From the NCBI GenBank assembly GCA_020137815.1, contig CM035357.1:186001-250000 (forward strand): DNA of 64,000 bases, given 5' to 3'. The position numbers and the translations under genes are program-made. The notes below the pieces were generated by a model. That model made no database searches. It was given only the letters and a program-made list of their open reading frames with translations, and had not been told where the DNA came from. Source of the DNA: Hormiphora californensis. Its lineage: Eukaryota; Ctenophora; Tentaculata; Cydippida; Pleurobrachiidae. Position 1 is the first letter of the stretch. Each line of letters begins with the position of its first letter. Positions 34,467 to 47,600 of this stretch are shown one piece after another.

Positions 34467-35121
34467 ATTAGCATTTGATTTGAACACCTGAATCAACGTC
34501 GTTTTCCTGAATGCCTGAACCCACCCTAACACACGCGAGACCAGTCTGGAGGTCACCCAGTGGCCCCCACTCCAATCATCATGATGCCGCGGACGGTGAA
34601 ACCAGCCCCTCAAGGTTGGCACAGCGTTTTGATTTTTTTTCATTTTTGATTTTTTTCTCTCTCATTTTTTCCCTGCCCGGCTGAATGCCCGAAGGGGATT
34701 CCCCCAGATAATCGTTTTGGCACGCACAGCCAGCAGCCCCTCATGTACGCGCACCGCCACCCTCATCAAAACGCTGTGCACTGACCTGGTCCGTGGTCGG
34801 TCTCGGGACTCGGGTCTGACCACGCTGCAGGTGGTGCTGTGGCCTGTGCAGGTGCAGCCAATATGACGGAGCACCACTGACGGCTGACCACTGTCAATTG
34901 AGAATTGAATGGTGAACTGCCTTATTTCAATTTGCCAGTATGTACTTTAGTTTGAACTGTGAACATCATAAAATGACCCCATGCGTTGTAGTGATGACAT
35001 CCAGCAAGTAAAGAACTATGGGAGACCTTGGTGACATTGGTAGCGCTATGGACTCTCAATATACGACTTTAAACCGTTCAAATTCGCATCGTATTTTAAA
35101 ACAATTGTCAGAAAATTAAAT

Positions 35122-38100
35122 ATGGGTGACATTTTCATTGCCTGTAAGAGGGGTGACTTGGAGCGAGTGACAACGTTAGTTGAGGAAATGCAATGTGAGA
35201 TTAATGTAACCGACAAGTGGAACTCAACTCCTCTTTATTATGCTTGTTTGTTAGGGTACGAGGATATTGTACACTTCCTTCTTCAGTCAGGTACAACATG
35301 TTTCCAAATTCATCATTTTGACATTTTAAACCTTTCCTCAATTTTTTGCCAATGATCATTTTCATTCCACTGGTTCCTCTCGCTACCCACTATACTCACT
35401 ATACTCAGGTGCCAAGTACAATATAGACAAGTTCCACGGTGAGAGATGTATCAACAGTGCTCTAACCGACCAAATAAGGTCAATACTAAAGAACCCACCT
35501 AAGGAGAAAACAGAACCCAGCAGGAACCCGTTTCGAGATGCTATGAGCCAGTGAGTATTATAATTCCCAAGGTGTGCCCCAGGGTAGTGAGTATTCCCCT
35601 GGGACTGAATGAATTCTCTTATCTATACCCCAAGATGTGCCTTTAATCACCAGTTTTATTTGTACATTTCAGTATGCTAGCGGAGGCTTACCTTACATAT
35701 TCTGATGTAACACTTAACATTGGAGGAACAAGACTGTATAGTCACAAGTCTATACTTGCAGCGAACAGCCCTTACTTCTCTTCTGTACTTCAGGGGAGAG
35801 ACAAGCATGTTATCACCTTCAAACATTACAAGGTAATAAGTCTTCTTTTGTCGTTACAGGTGTTCTTATTATTGTAAAAAGTTTGTACCGTGTACTAAAA
35901 AAAATTAATAGTAGTAGCTTGGTATCCATATCAATTGTGTGAATCCAGTAGTTTCGATGTTTCTGATGGTCCACTCGCTCTCTACATGGTTTGATGTGAT
36001 CAAAAGTTGGGATTGACCCATGTAGCTGCTATATTGTAGCAATACATTGTAGCAATATACTGAGAGTGCCATACTATGTCTTCTACCAAACACGCTATGT
36101 CACATGATATCTACTCAGTACTTTTATTACTAGTAGATCGACCCGCCCTTTACACGTGCTTCCACATATACGGGACATATACACGTGATCTGTATAATAC
36201 ACGTGGTTTTAGTCATTTTCTTGTTCTCTCTCTCTCTCCTCTCTCTCTCCTCCCTCTCTCTCTTCTCCTCTTCTCTCGTTCTCTCTCTCTCTCTCTCCCC
36301 TTCCTCTCCTCTCCTCTCTCTCTCTCTCTCTCTCTCCTCTCTCCCCCTCTCCCTCTCTCCTCTCTCTCTCTTCTCTCATCTCTCTCTCCGTACTCTCTTC
36401 CTCTCTCTCTCTCGTCCCTCTCGTGCTCTCTCTTCCCTCTCGCTCCTGGGGTCAGTTTTCGCATCTCTCGCTTCTCCCTCTAACTCTCTTCTCGTGTCTT
36501 CTCCTCTCTCTCTTCTTGATTTCTCGTCTTTCTGCTCTCCGTTTCTCGTCGCGTCTTCTCGCTCTCTCCTCGTTCTCTCTCTCTTAGGGTTCGTTTCGTC
36601 TCCTCTCTCTCTCCCTCACACTCTATCCCTCACACTCTATCCCTGTCTCTCTCTGTCTATTTGACTGACCTAGTGTATTTGTCACACGCATGTTTGTTAC
36701 ACTGTCACAGACTAACACAAGGGCATGGCTAAATTGAATTTTCCTTGATTCACCTATATTATGTATTAGGAGAAAAAGAGAGAGAGAAAAATATATCAGA
36801 GAGACGAATGCATACATCTGTGTGTGAGATGTATTGTTCATGATATTCTATGTCGCGAATATGGTTGAAGCATGTATCGGCAAGGGAGAGCACGGACCAC
36901 GGTCAGAGCATTGGTCTGACAGAGAGAGCACGAACACAATGTGTCCAACACATGAATGAGCACACCCTGTTTCTAAATCAGGAATGGCATTATATTATTG
37001 CCATTATTTCTAAAGAATTCTCTCCTACATTATCCTTCTATTCAACTGTAACTAATCACATTATCATATTGTCAGTGACTCTCTCTCTTGTTATATCACA
37101 CTATCACAGGAAACCTAGAAACATGGATCTAACCAATTCATCTGACACACACACACAGATACCATACACGAAGTCACTATCATCATCTCCATTCTCCCTA
37201 TCTCTCACACACACAGAGTCAGACACACTTACAGACTCCTTACAAACTAAACTTAACTAAATTATTGCTTCCAATCCCTTTCTATATCTCTCACTCTCTT
37301 TTCCTAAACTCTAAATTTATTTCAAAGCAACGTTGTTAAATGTTCATTGGTCAGATAGTTGGTCCCTACATCTCACTTTATATCCAGTCTCTCCCTTTTC
37401 ATCCTGTCCCTATATAGTCATTACTCTAGTCTCTACAGTCTACACCTGCATGCTGTAAACACAACCACACAGCTCTGCTGCACCTGGTTTCAAACCCCCT
37501 CTAGATAAGATGTGTTTCTCAATTCGTCTCTTTTACCAATCTTTAGTATTTTCAACTCACGGCTCTAATCTATTCCAGGAGCTCTACAATTCAGGAGCTA
37601 CTGTCTAATCGGATAATTCTTACTAATCAGTGACCACTATAATTTCAGGAGCTTTGTGTGGGTGCATGGATTGAAGTTCTACGTTACATTTACACGCAGC
37701 AAGCAGTTGTACACCGCCATCTCTATAAAGACTGCCTTCATCTCTCTCGGAGATTGGGTCTGAAGGAGCTTACTGCAGAGTTGCGACAGGGATTACCTTC
37801 GTGTAAGTTAATATGAGACTCAGATATGATCGGAGAACAGAGAATATTTGACAGTAGAATATAATGGTGGTTGATTTATGTACAAGCATAGCATGGAATT
37901 GTGACAGGTCTTTCACAGTGACTTTCACTCCCTGGCTGCTAAATTCTGTATTGCTATCAGGATCTATACTATGCAGTTCCCTTCCCAAAATTAAATAAAT
38001 GTTTCAATGTTTCAGTGTCGAAAAGGGGAACTGAAAAGATAGAAATCAAGCACCCTGTACGGTCTTACTATGAGATATCAGAGATTGCCCTGTCTTCAAC

Positions 38101-39843
38101 AACCGAGGAGGTACATTATAACTTCTAGAATATCTCACGTTATGTACTACATAATCACTTCTAGAATATCTCTCAGAATATCTGAGAACCCATCATAACA
38201 TGCATGCATGTTACACACAGGAACCTTTTTATTCCCCCCTCTCTAAATCCCTCTCTAAGTCTATCATTCTTTTATTCTCTCATCTCACTGTTCCATTTTC
38301 AGAGCCGAAAACCACGGCAGCACTTTGCGGATTTATGTGTTAAAGTTAGCAACCGGAAGTTTTATTGTCACAAGGTACTAGTTGGATTTTTGCCAATTTT
38401 CTAAGTCAACATCATTTTAGTAATTACTAAGCATACCGTGATAGTTTGATTTCAAATGCATATCTTAACCACATGATTCTAGTACCGTTCTTAAAACTCT
38501 GAATGGTCAAGATTGCTTGTCGATAAATGCATGTATACCGTTCCGATTGTTAAATTCTGAAACTATAAAATCCCAGGCCGCCGCGTCTGCCGACCCGCCA
38601 GGCCATCTAAAAATAACCCAATGTTTTCGTTTTCATACTTGGTGAAAGTTGCGCCGCGCACAGGGTCAGCATCGGAAAAATGCCGCGCACTGTTTATCAA
38701 TTCTTGGATCCGAGCCAGAGCCTGCGGTCTCGTGGGGCAGCTTGCAACAACATAAACATCATTTTCAGGCGTTCCTCGTGTCACACAGCCCCTACTTTGC
38801 TGCTCTTCTAGATAACGAACAGTTTACTGAAGTTAAAAGCTCGAGCAGGGGAAATTTGACGTTCATAACTCTTAAAGATGTTGGAGAAGAAGCATTTTCA
38901 ACAATCCTGGGTTATATTTATACTGGCAAGGCAGAGGTGGGTGAACAGTGCAGCACTGCAGTGTGAGATTTTACTTGAAATACTATTCACAGGGAGAAAG
39001 TTTTTAGATATGCAATATGCATTTATCCTGTCCTCGCTGCCGGATAATTCATCCGGGATGAATTATCTGCTCCAAATTAATAAATTATCCCAATATCCAA
39101 ATTTATGTTTTCCCGTCCCCCAGGTAACCAATGAGAACCTTCACGACCTGCTATACTACTCAGACCACTATATGATCAACGGTCTCAAGCTGCTATGTGG
39201 AGAACATTTGGAAAAAGAGATAACAACCCAAAATGTCATCCAAATTCTGGCACTGGCTAGAATGCTTCGGATGACTAAACTGCAGCACTCTGCACTGCGC
39301 CACGTGGCTCATAATTTTGAACAGGTCTGTTCACATCAGTTAACGTTTTATCGATGTTTTACCATTTAGCATTTGGCCTTAAATTTTAATCCCCCTCCCT
39401 CCCTCCCCCGGCTAATTAATCCCCCTCTCTCCCTCTCCTCAGTTAATTAACTCCCCATCACTCCTCAGTTGTTTGAGAGTGTCCAGCTCCGTGACCTACT
39501 GCTGCACGACGAACAGAGTCTGAGAGGTAGGAGGAGAGTGAGAGTGAGTGAGAGCAGTCTTGATGAAGAGGAGGAAGAGGAGGAGGACAATAGTCAGATA
39601 GCTGAGGTATGTTTAGAATTACACTTCAATGACCTATCAATTTATTATCTTGTCACTCTTTCACTAATATTTTACTAACTTCCCTATATCTAGGTACAGT
39701 GTGTGGACATTCAGATGGATTTGAGGCTGTATCTGCGTGAGATAACTAACACTCACGGTCACACCCCAACCGCCCAGCAGAGAGAAGAGTTTTGTGTTGG
39801 GAAAATTGAACAAATTCTGAGGAGTTTACCACCCTCTGTCTGA
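35122..39843 (+). CDS. ABTB1: ABTB1-like ankyrin-repeat and double BTB protein
   Basis: Ten exons join in frame: 35122-35290, 35409-35550, 35673-35832, 37649-37802, 38016-38110, 38303-38374, 38769-38936, 39124-39324, 39469-39606, 39694-39843 (TGA), giving 482 residues. The N-terminus has an ankyrin segment (INVTDKWNSTPLYYACLLGY), then the HGERCINSAL stretch typical of ABTB1. BTB1 follows (SDVTLNIGG, GAWIEVLRYIYT), then BTB2 (ADLCVKVSNRKFYCHK, LVSHSPYFAALLDN, LGYIYTGKAEV) and a helical C-terminus with an acidic run (exon 9). Length and domain order agree with human ABTB1 (478 residues). ABTB1 proteins are possible CUL3 adaptors. Intron 3 is 1.8 kb and holds a CT microsatellite. Transcription diverges from KLHL exon 1. 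Confidence 0.9.
36226..36660. repeat. CT-rich microsatellite in ABTB1 intron 3
   Basis: About 430 bp of imperfect CT repeats with CCCTCTC and CTCGTCTC interruptions. It generates spurious Ser/Leu ORFs. Confidence 0.92.
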
Positions 39844-40559
39844 TCAAGAACACTGAACACTGAACAGCTGACATTAACCAGACTGTAGTGTGAGACTGAC
39901 TCATGGTGACTTGAAACACTCATATATTACCTCACATTATATCAAGATGCAATCTTAGCACGTTTCAATACTGTGCCTATTATTCACGACCTTTTATTTT
40001 ATGAAAAGAGATGCCAAGAAACTTGATATCCGATAGAATGTACTCCTTAAAATTACTGTACATACTGCAGCAGTTCTACTACATATTCTGTACATGTATA
40101 TCTCTTTTATATGAAATTAATTTTGTACAAAATAGATAAATAGTTGTTGTTTAATATTTTACCCCGGTCTGACCAGACGGAAACGAGGCCCCTTTCTTGC
40201 TCAAGAAAACTCGGGTGGTTTTGGTGTTTTATAAGGTAGTGTTGAACGTTTATACAGATACAATAGACAAATCTGATCCCTGCATCTGCATGGCACTGCC
40301 ACCTAGACGATCTAATCCCCAAGATATACACATAATATTTTACATTTTTCTTAAATAAATTGGAATTAAAACATCGTGGGATACCTTCTCTAAAGTTTCA
40401 GCAAACCAAACCAATTTATCTAAATGTACAAAATCGTCTTTGTTTTTAACACCAAGTACAAGTTCAACATAACAATCCACGATCGACAAAATAAAGAACC
40501 CAAACCCTCAACTAGGGTCCCCAATGGGACTTCATTACTATTTATTGATAACTTCTCTC
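39844..40559. other. interval between converging ABTB1 and CFAP36 3' ends
   Basis: Short AT-rich interval with the two 3' untranslated regions facing each other. AAATAAAT near 40354 could serve as a polyadenylation signal. No other gene is seen. Confidence 0.5.
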
Positions 40560-41661
40560 CTAAGAGCAGCAGCTAGTGCAGAACTCATGGCTGGTTGTCG
40601 TCCCCTTGTTTGGCTGCTCCAGAACCTCTGGTGGGGTAGCACTGGTAGCAGCGGTAACTTGTGCAACCGCCACTCTCGCTGACTTGGGTCGTACCGCCTG
40701 GTTGGGCTGGGGGATTAGAGGGTTATAGCAGAGTGCTTCACAGACACGAACATGTTTTGCTTTAAAAACAGATTAGAAGTCGGAAAAGTAACGAACAACG
40801 AACACATGAATTATATGTAATACGGTGTAGTATGGCATTCATACAATTATACTGATTACTGGGCCTGGGGCTTTACACGGCTACATGGACTAATAATTCC
40901 ATACCTCATGTGTTTTCAGTGTTTCCAGTCCCACTGCCCGTTTAGTGTCAACTATCTCTTGTTTTCTCTGTTGCCAATACACCCTTCTCTCCTCGATTGT
41001 TTGAGGGGTTGGAACCTGATATGGGTAGTAGGGGTATTTCAAGAAAAAGTACCGGTAATCGGAAAACTGAAAAGTAACAATTTAGCCATCACTAGCATTT
41101 GCGTTTTTCCACTGTCAAGCCAATGCTCTGACCACAGTTCTCGCGCGAGAATGGGTCAGGCCAATGCTCTGACAATTTTTCCACTTACAATTTCAGATGG
41201 TGAAGCATCTCCCTCGTCTGTTCTTGCATCTTCCATCCACTTTTGAGCAGCGTTACTATCTTCACTTACCTAGGAAAGGAGAAAATGTAACTTCCCTTTC
41301 TTTTTATGGCATGTGCATGAATCAGAACGACGCGACGTCCACCGCTTTTATTTGAGCTGAGATGCTTGGCTTCATGGCTTGTGTCCGAAACAACACTGAA
41401 ATTCCCACGCCGCGCGGGACAGAAAACAGTGAAACCACTACTTTTGTCACAGTTTTTGTTCCGCGCCCTACAGACACGTCTCTACATGTGGTCTGCGAAA
41501 TCAGCGAATTTACTGCAGAATCCTGTGCTCCCGGTGTGATGTGAACTTTCGACTCGAAAGTTTCGAGCGGAGACAAGTATCTAGGAGAAGACTGGGAGAG
41601 TGTAAGAGATAGAGAGAGAGAGAGATAGAGAGAGGGAGAGAGAGAGAGGGAGAGAGAGAGG

Positions 41662-41693
<32 letters not shown>

Positions 41694-44600
41694 GAGATAG
41701 AGAGAGGGGGAGATCGTCAGACAGCGTCTGAGCGTCAGAGAGATACAGAGAAGGTTTTAACACGCCTGAACGATACATGCTTAACACTTTATACATTCGC
41801 GAGCAAGAGACGATTTAGAGACGTGTCGAGGACCGTATTACTGTGACGTATAGCTAATAAATCATCACTGCTCTCACACGAGAAGTTATGTTGTTCAAGA
41901 TAACTCTTTCGACTAGAGCACTGTCACCAGCATCTCTTATTATTAATAAAATCATCACCACTCACTCATACAAACCTTTGGTGGACGGGTAACTTTTAGA
42001 GGAGGGAGGGAAGACTTGTTTTGTACAGGCTCCTTGATCTTAGGAATTGGTTGGGCTGGCTCAGGTATATCAGGGGAGGGTTCTCGAGCTGCAGGGACGG
42101 GGGTAGGTTCTTGAGCTGGGACTGGTGATGGCTCAGGAGCTGCTGGTGCCGATGGTTTGGGGAATACTAACAAATCTTCTAGAGAGAGGAGGGAGTTTTG
42201 AGTCAAAATAAAGCTGGGTTGTATTACAATATACCCACATGTTACCGTAGCAACTTATAGTTATTACCAGATTGTATTGCTATTTAAGGACTAATGAGTT
42301 AGAAAACAACGATTTGGCAAAATGATAACTTTGGTATCATGTCCAAGTTTCCCTATTTATAGATCTAGGATGAAACTATAGCAGCACTGTAAGTACCTGG
42401 TATCTCAGGATATATTTGGTCGGGTGGAGGGGGTAGCCCACTTCCTCCTGGACCATCAATAATCTCAGTATTCTCCCTTTCTATGTCTTTCAGAAAAGTC
42501 TCACAATCTAATCTAGATTTCTTGAGGGCAGCTTCAAGATCTGCCATCTCCTTTCACTGATCGGCTATCAAACTCTTCCCTCTGACTGGGAGGTGAGTGG
42601 ATTTTAGACAGAAATTAAACAGGATTTAAACAGGATTTAAACAGGATTTAAACAGAATTTAAACAGAATTTAAACAGGAATTAAACAGGAATTAAGCAAC
42701 TAAAGATCAGAACACTCGAGTCTGTGAGGTGGGGATTGGGGTTTAGACAGTAAACTTACGATTGGTATTCCGTTTCGGAGCTGAAAGGAAAGTTATTTGG
42801 GAATTTTGGTGGCAATCAACACACCCTGATCCATCAATAAACCCACCCTCATTTAGCCCACTAGACCTCATTAAGTTTACAATACAAAAAACACCCCTCA
42901 TCAGAAATCATAATACTTTAAATGCCATCGTCCGTCCCACCAACCAATGTTTACTACAACTTCATGACCTCTGCCTCCAGTTCCTGACTGTCAGCACATC
43001 CTCCCTTTATCATCTGTAGTGCTTGAAGGGACAGGGCTGCATTGTGTCGCACCATAATACTTTTAAACAGGTCAAAATTAACCGCCGCAAACACTACTCT
43101 TTAAAATTTTCCCTTAGAGAAGCCCTTTAAAATATAGATAGAGAGATAGACTCTATTAGAGGGTAGAGGAAAATAGCTCCCCTATCTCTGCGGCCCTTTC
43201 CCAATGACCGCGCATTCGTTCGCCTCGTCCTTCTCTCTCGTCTCCGCCCCGTATCTCTATTCTTACTCTACGTCTTTTTCTCTCTCTCTCATTTGTCTCT
43301 CCTCTCCTCTCGCTTTTTTCTTTCTCTCTCTTGTCTCTCTCCTCGCTCTCTCCTCTTGTTCTCTCTCTCTTCTTTACTCCTTCTTTCTCTCTCTTTCTCT
43401 CCCTTCTCTCTCTGTTCCTTCTTATCACCTCTCTTTCTCTTTTCTCTTCTTTTTTCCCCCCCTCTTTTCCCTTTTTTTGTCCCCCATTTGGGGGCGCCCG
43501 GGGCCCTTCTTTTTGCCCGTTATTCCTAATGTCCTTTTTTGTTTTTCCCTTTGGGGAATTTTTAAAGGGAAAAAAGGGGGAAAAATGAACGGGGTTCCAC
43601 CCAAAAAAAGAATTTTTGTCTACCTCCCCAAGTAAAAAAAAACCCCTCACCCTAAAACCCCCTTTTTAAAAACAAATTTAAAAAAAAATAAAAAAAAATT
43701 TTTAAAAAAAAATTTAACCCCCCCCAAAAAAAAACCCCGCCCCAAAAAAAAAAACACGGCCCCCCCACATTTTTTTTTTTTTTTCCCCCCTTTTTATTTC
43801 CCCCCCCCCCCCCCCCTTTTTTTTTTTTTTTGTTTCCCCCCCTTTTTTGGGCTTTTTTTTTTTGGGGTCTTTTGTTATTTTTTTTTTTTTTTTCTTTTTT
43901 TTTTTTTTTCCCTTTGTTTCCCCCCCCCTTTCTTTCCCGGGGTTTCTCTTTTTCCCCCCTTGCTTCCTTCTTTCCCCTTTCTTTGCCCCCTTTTTCCTTT
44001 TTCCCCCCTCCTTTTCTCCTTTTTTTTTGGGGCCCCGGGGCCAAAAAGGGGGAATTTTTTGGTTTAAAACGGGGGGGAAACCGGGGCCCCCTGGCTTTTT
44101 CTCGGGGGGGGTTTAAAAATTCCCTTTTTTGTGAAAATTTTTTTTTGGGGGCCCCTTGGGAAAAAAAATTTTTTTTAAAAATATTTTGTTTTTTGTTTTA
44201 AAAGAAAACAAGTTTTTATTTCAATTTTAAAAAATCCTTTTAAAATTTCACCCTTTTTTTCCCAAATCTTAAACCCCTTCCTTTTCCCAAAACCAACAAA
44301 AAAGGTTTTTTCCCCCAAAAAAATTTTTAAACTGAGAGTCCCCCCCCTCGGTGTTATCAGTTTCTTTAAACCCCTTTCCTTTAAGCAATCATCACTCTTC
44401 TTGTAGCCCTTCCCTTTCCCCTGGTTTACATGTCAGCCCCGGGGGGGGTCTTTTTTGGCCTTTTTTGGGGTTCCGGTTTCCCCCCCCCCCCCCCCGGGCG
44501 GTTTTGGGGGGAAAAACCCAGGGGGTTTCTTTTGGGGGGGGGTGGGGGGAGTGGGGGGGGGGTGGGGGTTTTTATTTTTGGGGGGGGGGGTTTTGGGGGG

Positions 44601-47600
44601 GGGGGGGGCCCCCTTTTGGGGGGGGGGGGGTTTGGGGGGGAAATTGGGGGTTTAAAAGGGGGGGGGGAATTTTTTGGGGGTTTTTGTTTAGGGGGGAAAG
44701 GGGGGGTTTTTTTTTTTGGGGGGGTTTGGGGGGGGTTTTTTGTGGGAAAGGGGGTTTTTGGGGGGGGGCCCAGGGGGGGGGGGGGGGGGAAAAATTTGGG
44801 GGGAAAGGGGTTTTTAAAAAAAAAGGGGTTTTTTTTGGGGTTTTTTTGGGGGGTTGGGTTTGGGGGGTGGGTTTTTAGGTGGGGGGGGTTTGGGGGGGGG
44901 AAGGGGGGGGGTGTGGTTTGGTTGTTTAAAGCTTGTTTTAAGGGGAAAAGGGGTGGGGTTGGGTTTTTGGGGGATTTTTTGGGGGGGCCCCCGGGGTTTT
45001 TGGGGGGGGGGTTTTTTTAATTTGGGGTTTCCGGGCCCCTTGGGTTTGGGTTTTGTTGGGAAAAAAAGGGGGGGGGGGGGGGGGTTTTTTTTTTTTAAAA
45101 AAAGGGGGGTGTTTGGGTTTTTAAAAAGGGGGGGGGGTTTTTTTGGTACGCTGAGCTCTATGATATCCCGGATCAGCAGTCTGCAAGACGTGGTGGGCTA
45201 GAGCACCGCAGAGAGACAGATAAACAGCTTCATAATGATAGGAGTGGGGAATGAGTATTGAGTGGGTGGTGGAGGGGGTTTTATACTAATCCAGGTCCAC
45301 ACACGTGTGCTGCAGTACACCACTCAGTGAGGTACAACATGCAACACGGCTCCTCAAAGGACCGGGTCCTAAATTAGGGGACCCCCATTATAGAATAATA
45401 TAATACTAGAATACTACTATTATAAACCACCCCCCTGCAAGGGTTTATTGATTATTAGAATAATAGATGAGGAAGTTTTGTTTTCTCCTTCCGGCTGGAC
45501 AAATGAGTAGACGTAGATTTTATTGTAGAATAACGCTATCAATTTCGGCGCACAGCACCATCTTCAGGCTATAATATACGGAATATACATGTTAGAAAAA
45601 CTGTACACATACCAATCGTAAAATAAAGATTACTGGAAAATTCTAAAGCTAAGCTAATTTAGTGAAATAGTAAAAAGTTGAAAAACTACACGCGGGACTG
45701 GAAAAATTATAAAACAAAAAGTAAAGACTAGGAAATAAACGGGGTTTAAATAGTAAAGAAATAAGATCAGATAGTGAAATAAGATAGGAATCACGCGACT
45801 GCTCAAAAAGATATCTAGCTAAAAATACTCAATGACCAATATGGCCGTTAGAAAATACTAAAAACGGATAATATTAAGAAATAAGGAATCTAGATAGATC
45901 AGTCAACTCTTCTTTTAAATTAATAGTAGGCTTCTCTCTGTTAATATAATATGCTTCTATAATCTTTCTATATAAGATACGTGACTCTGTTGTAATAATC
46001 TCAAAAATCAAATCAGGTACTGTCTTATTATGAAACTGTTTATAGTGCACTGCGAGTGCCATCTCCGAGTAAGATTTCAACGTAGGGGAGGTGGCATACC
46101 GGAGATGTTCTCCAAAGCGGTCTTTAGCTGTTCTCCCCGTTTCCCCGATGTAGATCTCTTTACAGATGTTACAGGTAATCCGGTATACTGGAGCAGTCAC
46201 CTGGCAGTTCCTCTCCCCCTCTAGCCGTGGACATATTTTACATGATCTCCCCCCACAGTAAGCTGCTCCATTGTCAAGGGGCCGTGAGCTACAGAAGATG
46301 TTACGTAGCTTGGTACCTGGAGTAAATACTGTTTTGATAGGAAGAGAGCGGCTAGAGATAAACTTCTGGATCGATAATGAAAATGATTCAGAGATGTAAG
46401 GCAGTTTCAAAATAACACAGTCCTCCACCTGCTGCTTCTGACCCTGGTACAAACGACAGCTCTGTTGTTGTGCGAACTGACGAGGGTTCTGGTACCCATT
46501 AGCAATCAGCAGGTTGTCCACTATTCTCAGGGATGCCTCCTCTTGTTCCGAATCTGATGCACTTAGCCTCGCTGTGGCGTAGAAATTACGGACAGTTTGG
46601 ATTTTAGTGGAAATAGGGTGGTGACTGTTCGCGTGCAGTGTGATATTCTTGCGAGCCTCCTTGCGGTAGAAACGCGTCTGCACCTCCCCAGATTCGGTGA
46701 CCCGGATGTTAGTACCCAAGAAAGGTACAAAGTCATCACCCTCTGGAAAGTCAACCTCCCATTTGATAAGATGGTCCGGATCCTGCTCACCTATCTTATC
46801 AAAGAAACACACTGCCTCCTCTCTCGTATAACATACGGTACAGGCATCATCAATGTACCGCACGGCGTGCCTGGTGAAACTTTAACACGACCTAGCATGC
46901 TACGGGAAACCACCACTTGTACGTGGTAGCTGAGGGTCTACAGAATGGCGCTACGGTGCGGGAAAAAACATTCCATTGCCTAAAATCTTTTTTTTTACTT
47001 TTATTTGATTTGGGTCAAAATTGGCTATATTAAACGTGGTCCCGAAAAATCCATAATGACTTAGCACACGAAATATGTCACCCCCACCTATTTTTGCACG
47101 TAGAATCGATTGCCGTTGAAGTCGAATCTCTAAAATGACTGTAAAACGGTCAAAAATTGATTTTTTACCATTTTTTGAAGGTTTTTGGCCCCTAAACCAT
47201 TGAAAACGTTGAGATAGGAATTTGAAACTAGTGCCAATCGTTAAAATGGTCATTTTTCTACCAAGAACCAAGTTTTCGTGTGTATCAGATTTATGGTTAG
47301 ATTTGGGCAAATTGTTGAAATCTGCCAACTAGGAGAACCGTAACTTGATTTTCTTGTTTTTTGGATTTAGGCATTTTTGCCAAACTTCTGATTGAAATGG
47401 CCAGTCGGGACCATGCTTTTGTTGTTTATGGGACAATTTTCGACTAAAATCCAAAATTTCATACCAATCCAATAACAGATCGTTGATTTATAGAAAATTT
47501 GCGTAGGCAAAACGGTCAAAATAAGCAAGAAAAGTTGTTATTTTGACCGTTTTGCCTACGCAAATTTTCTATAAATCAACGATCTGTTATTGGATTGGTA

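Larger units (their letters stand above)
33264..34579. mobile_element. head-to-head palindrome of a Penelope-like element 3' end
   Basis: Left arm 33264-34010 (minus copy) and right arm 34090-34579 (plus copy) are reverse complements. After removing a MITE and its TSD from the left arm the lengths are 489 and 490 bp. Both encode the C-terminus of a GIY-YIG endonuclease (LVKEHPEAVTGRRSVRDY, KENIAIEREHPSLN). Only the left copy extends inward across the 79-bp spacer (RPLRERVNEHESS). Each arm has a hammerhead-like motif. The element is 5'-truncated and not autonomous. Confidence 0.8.

Noticed and set aside
43156-45201. Long Phe/Pro/Gly/Lys ORFs
   Set aside because: Homopolymer artefact sequence.
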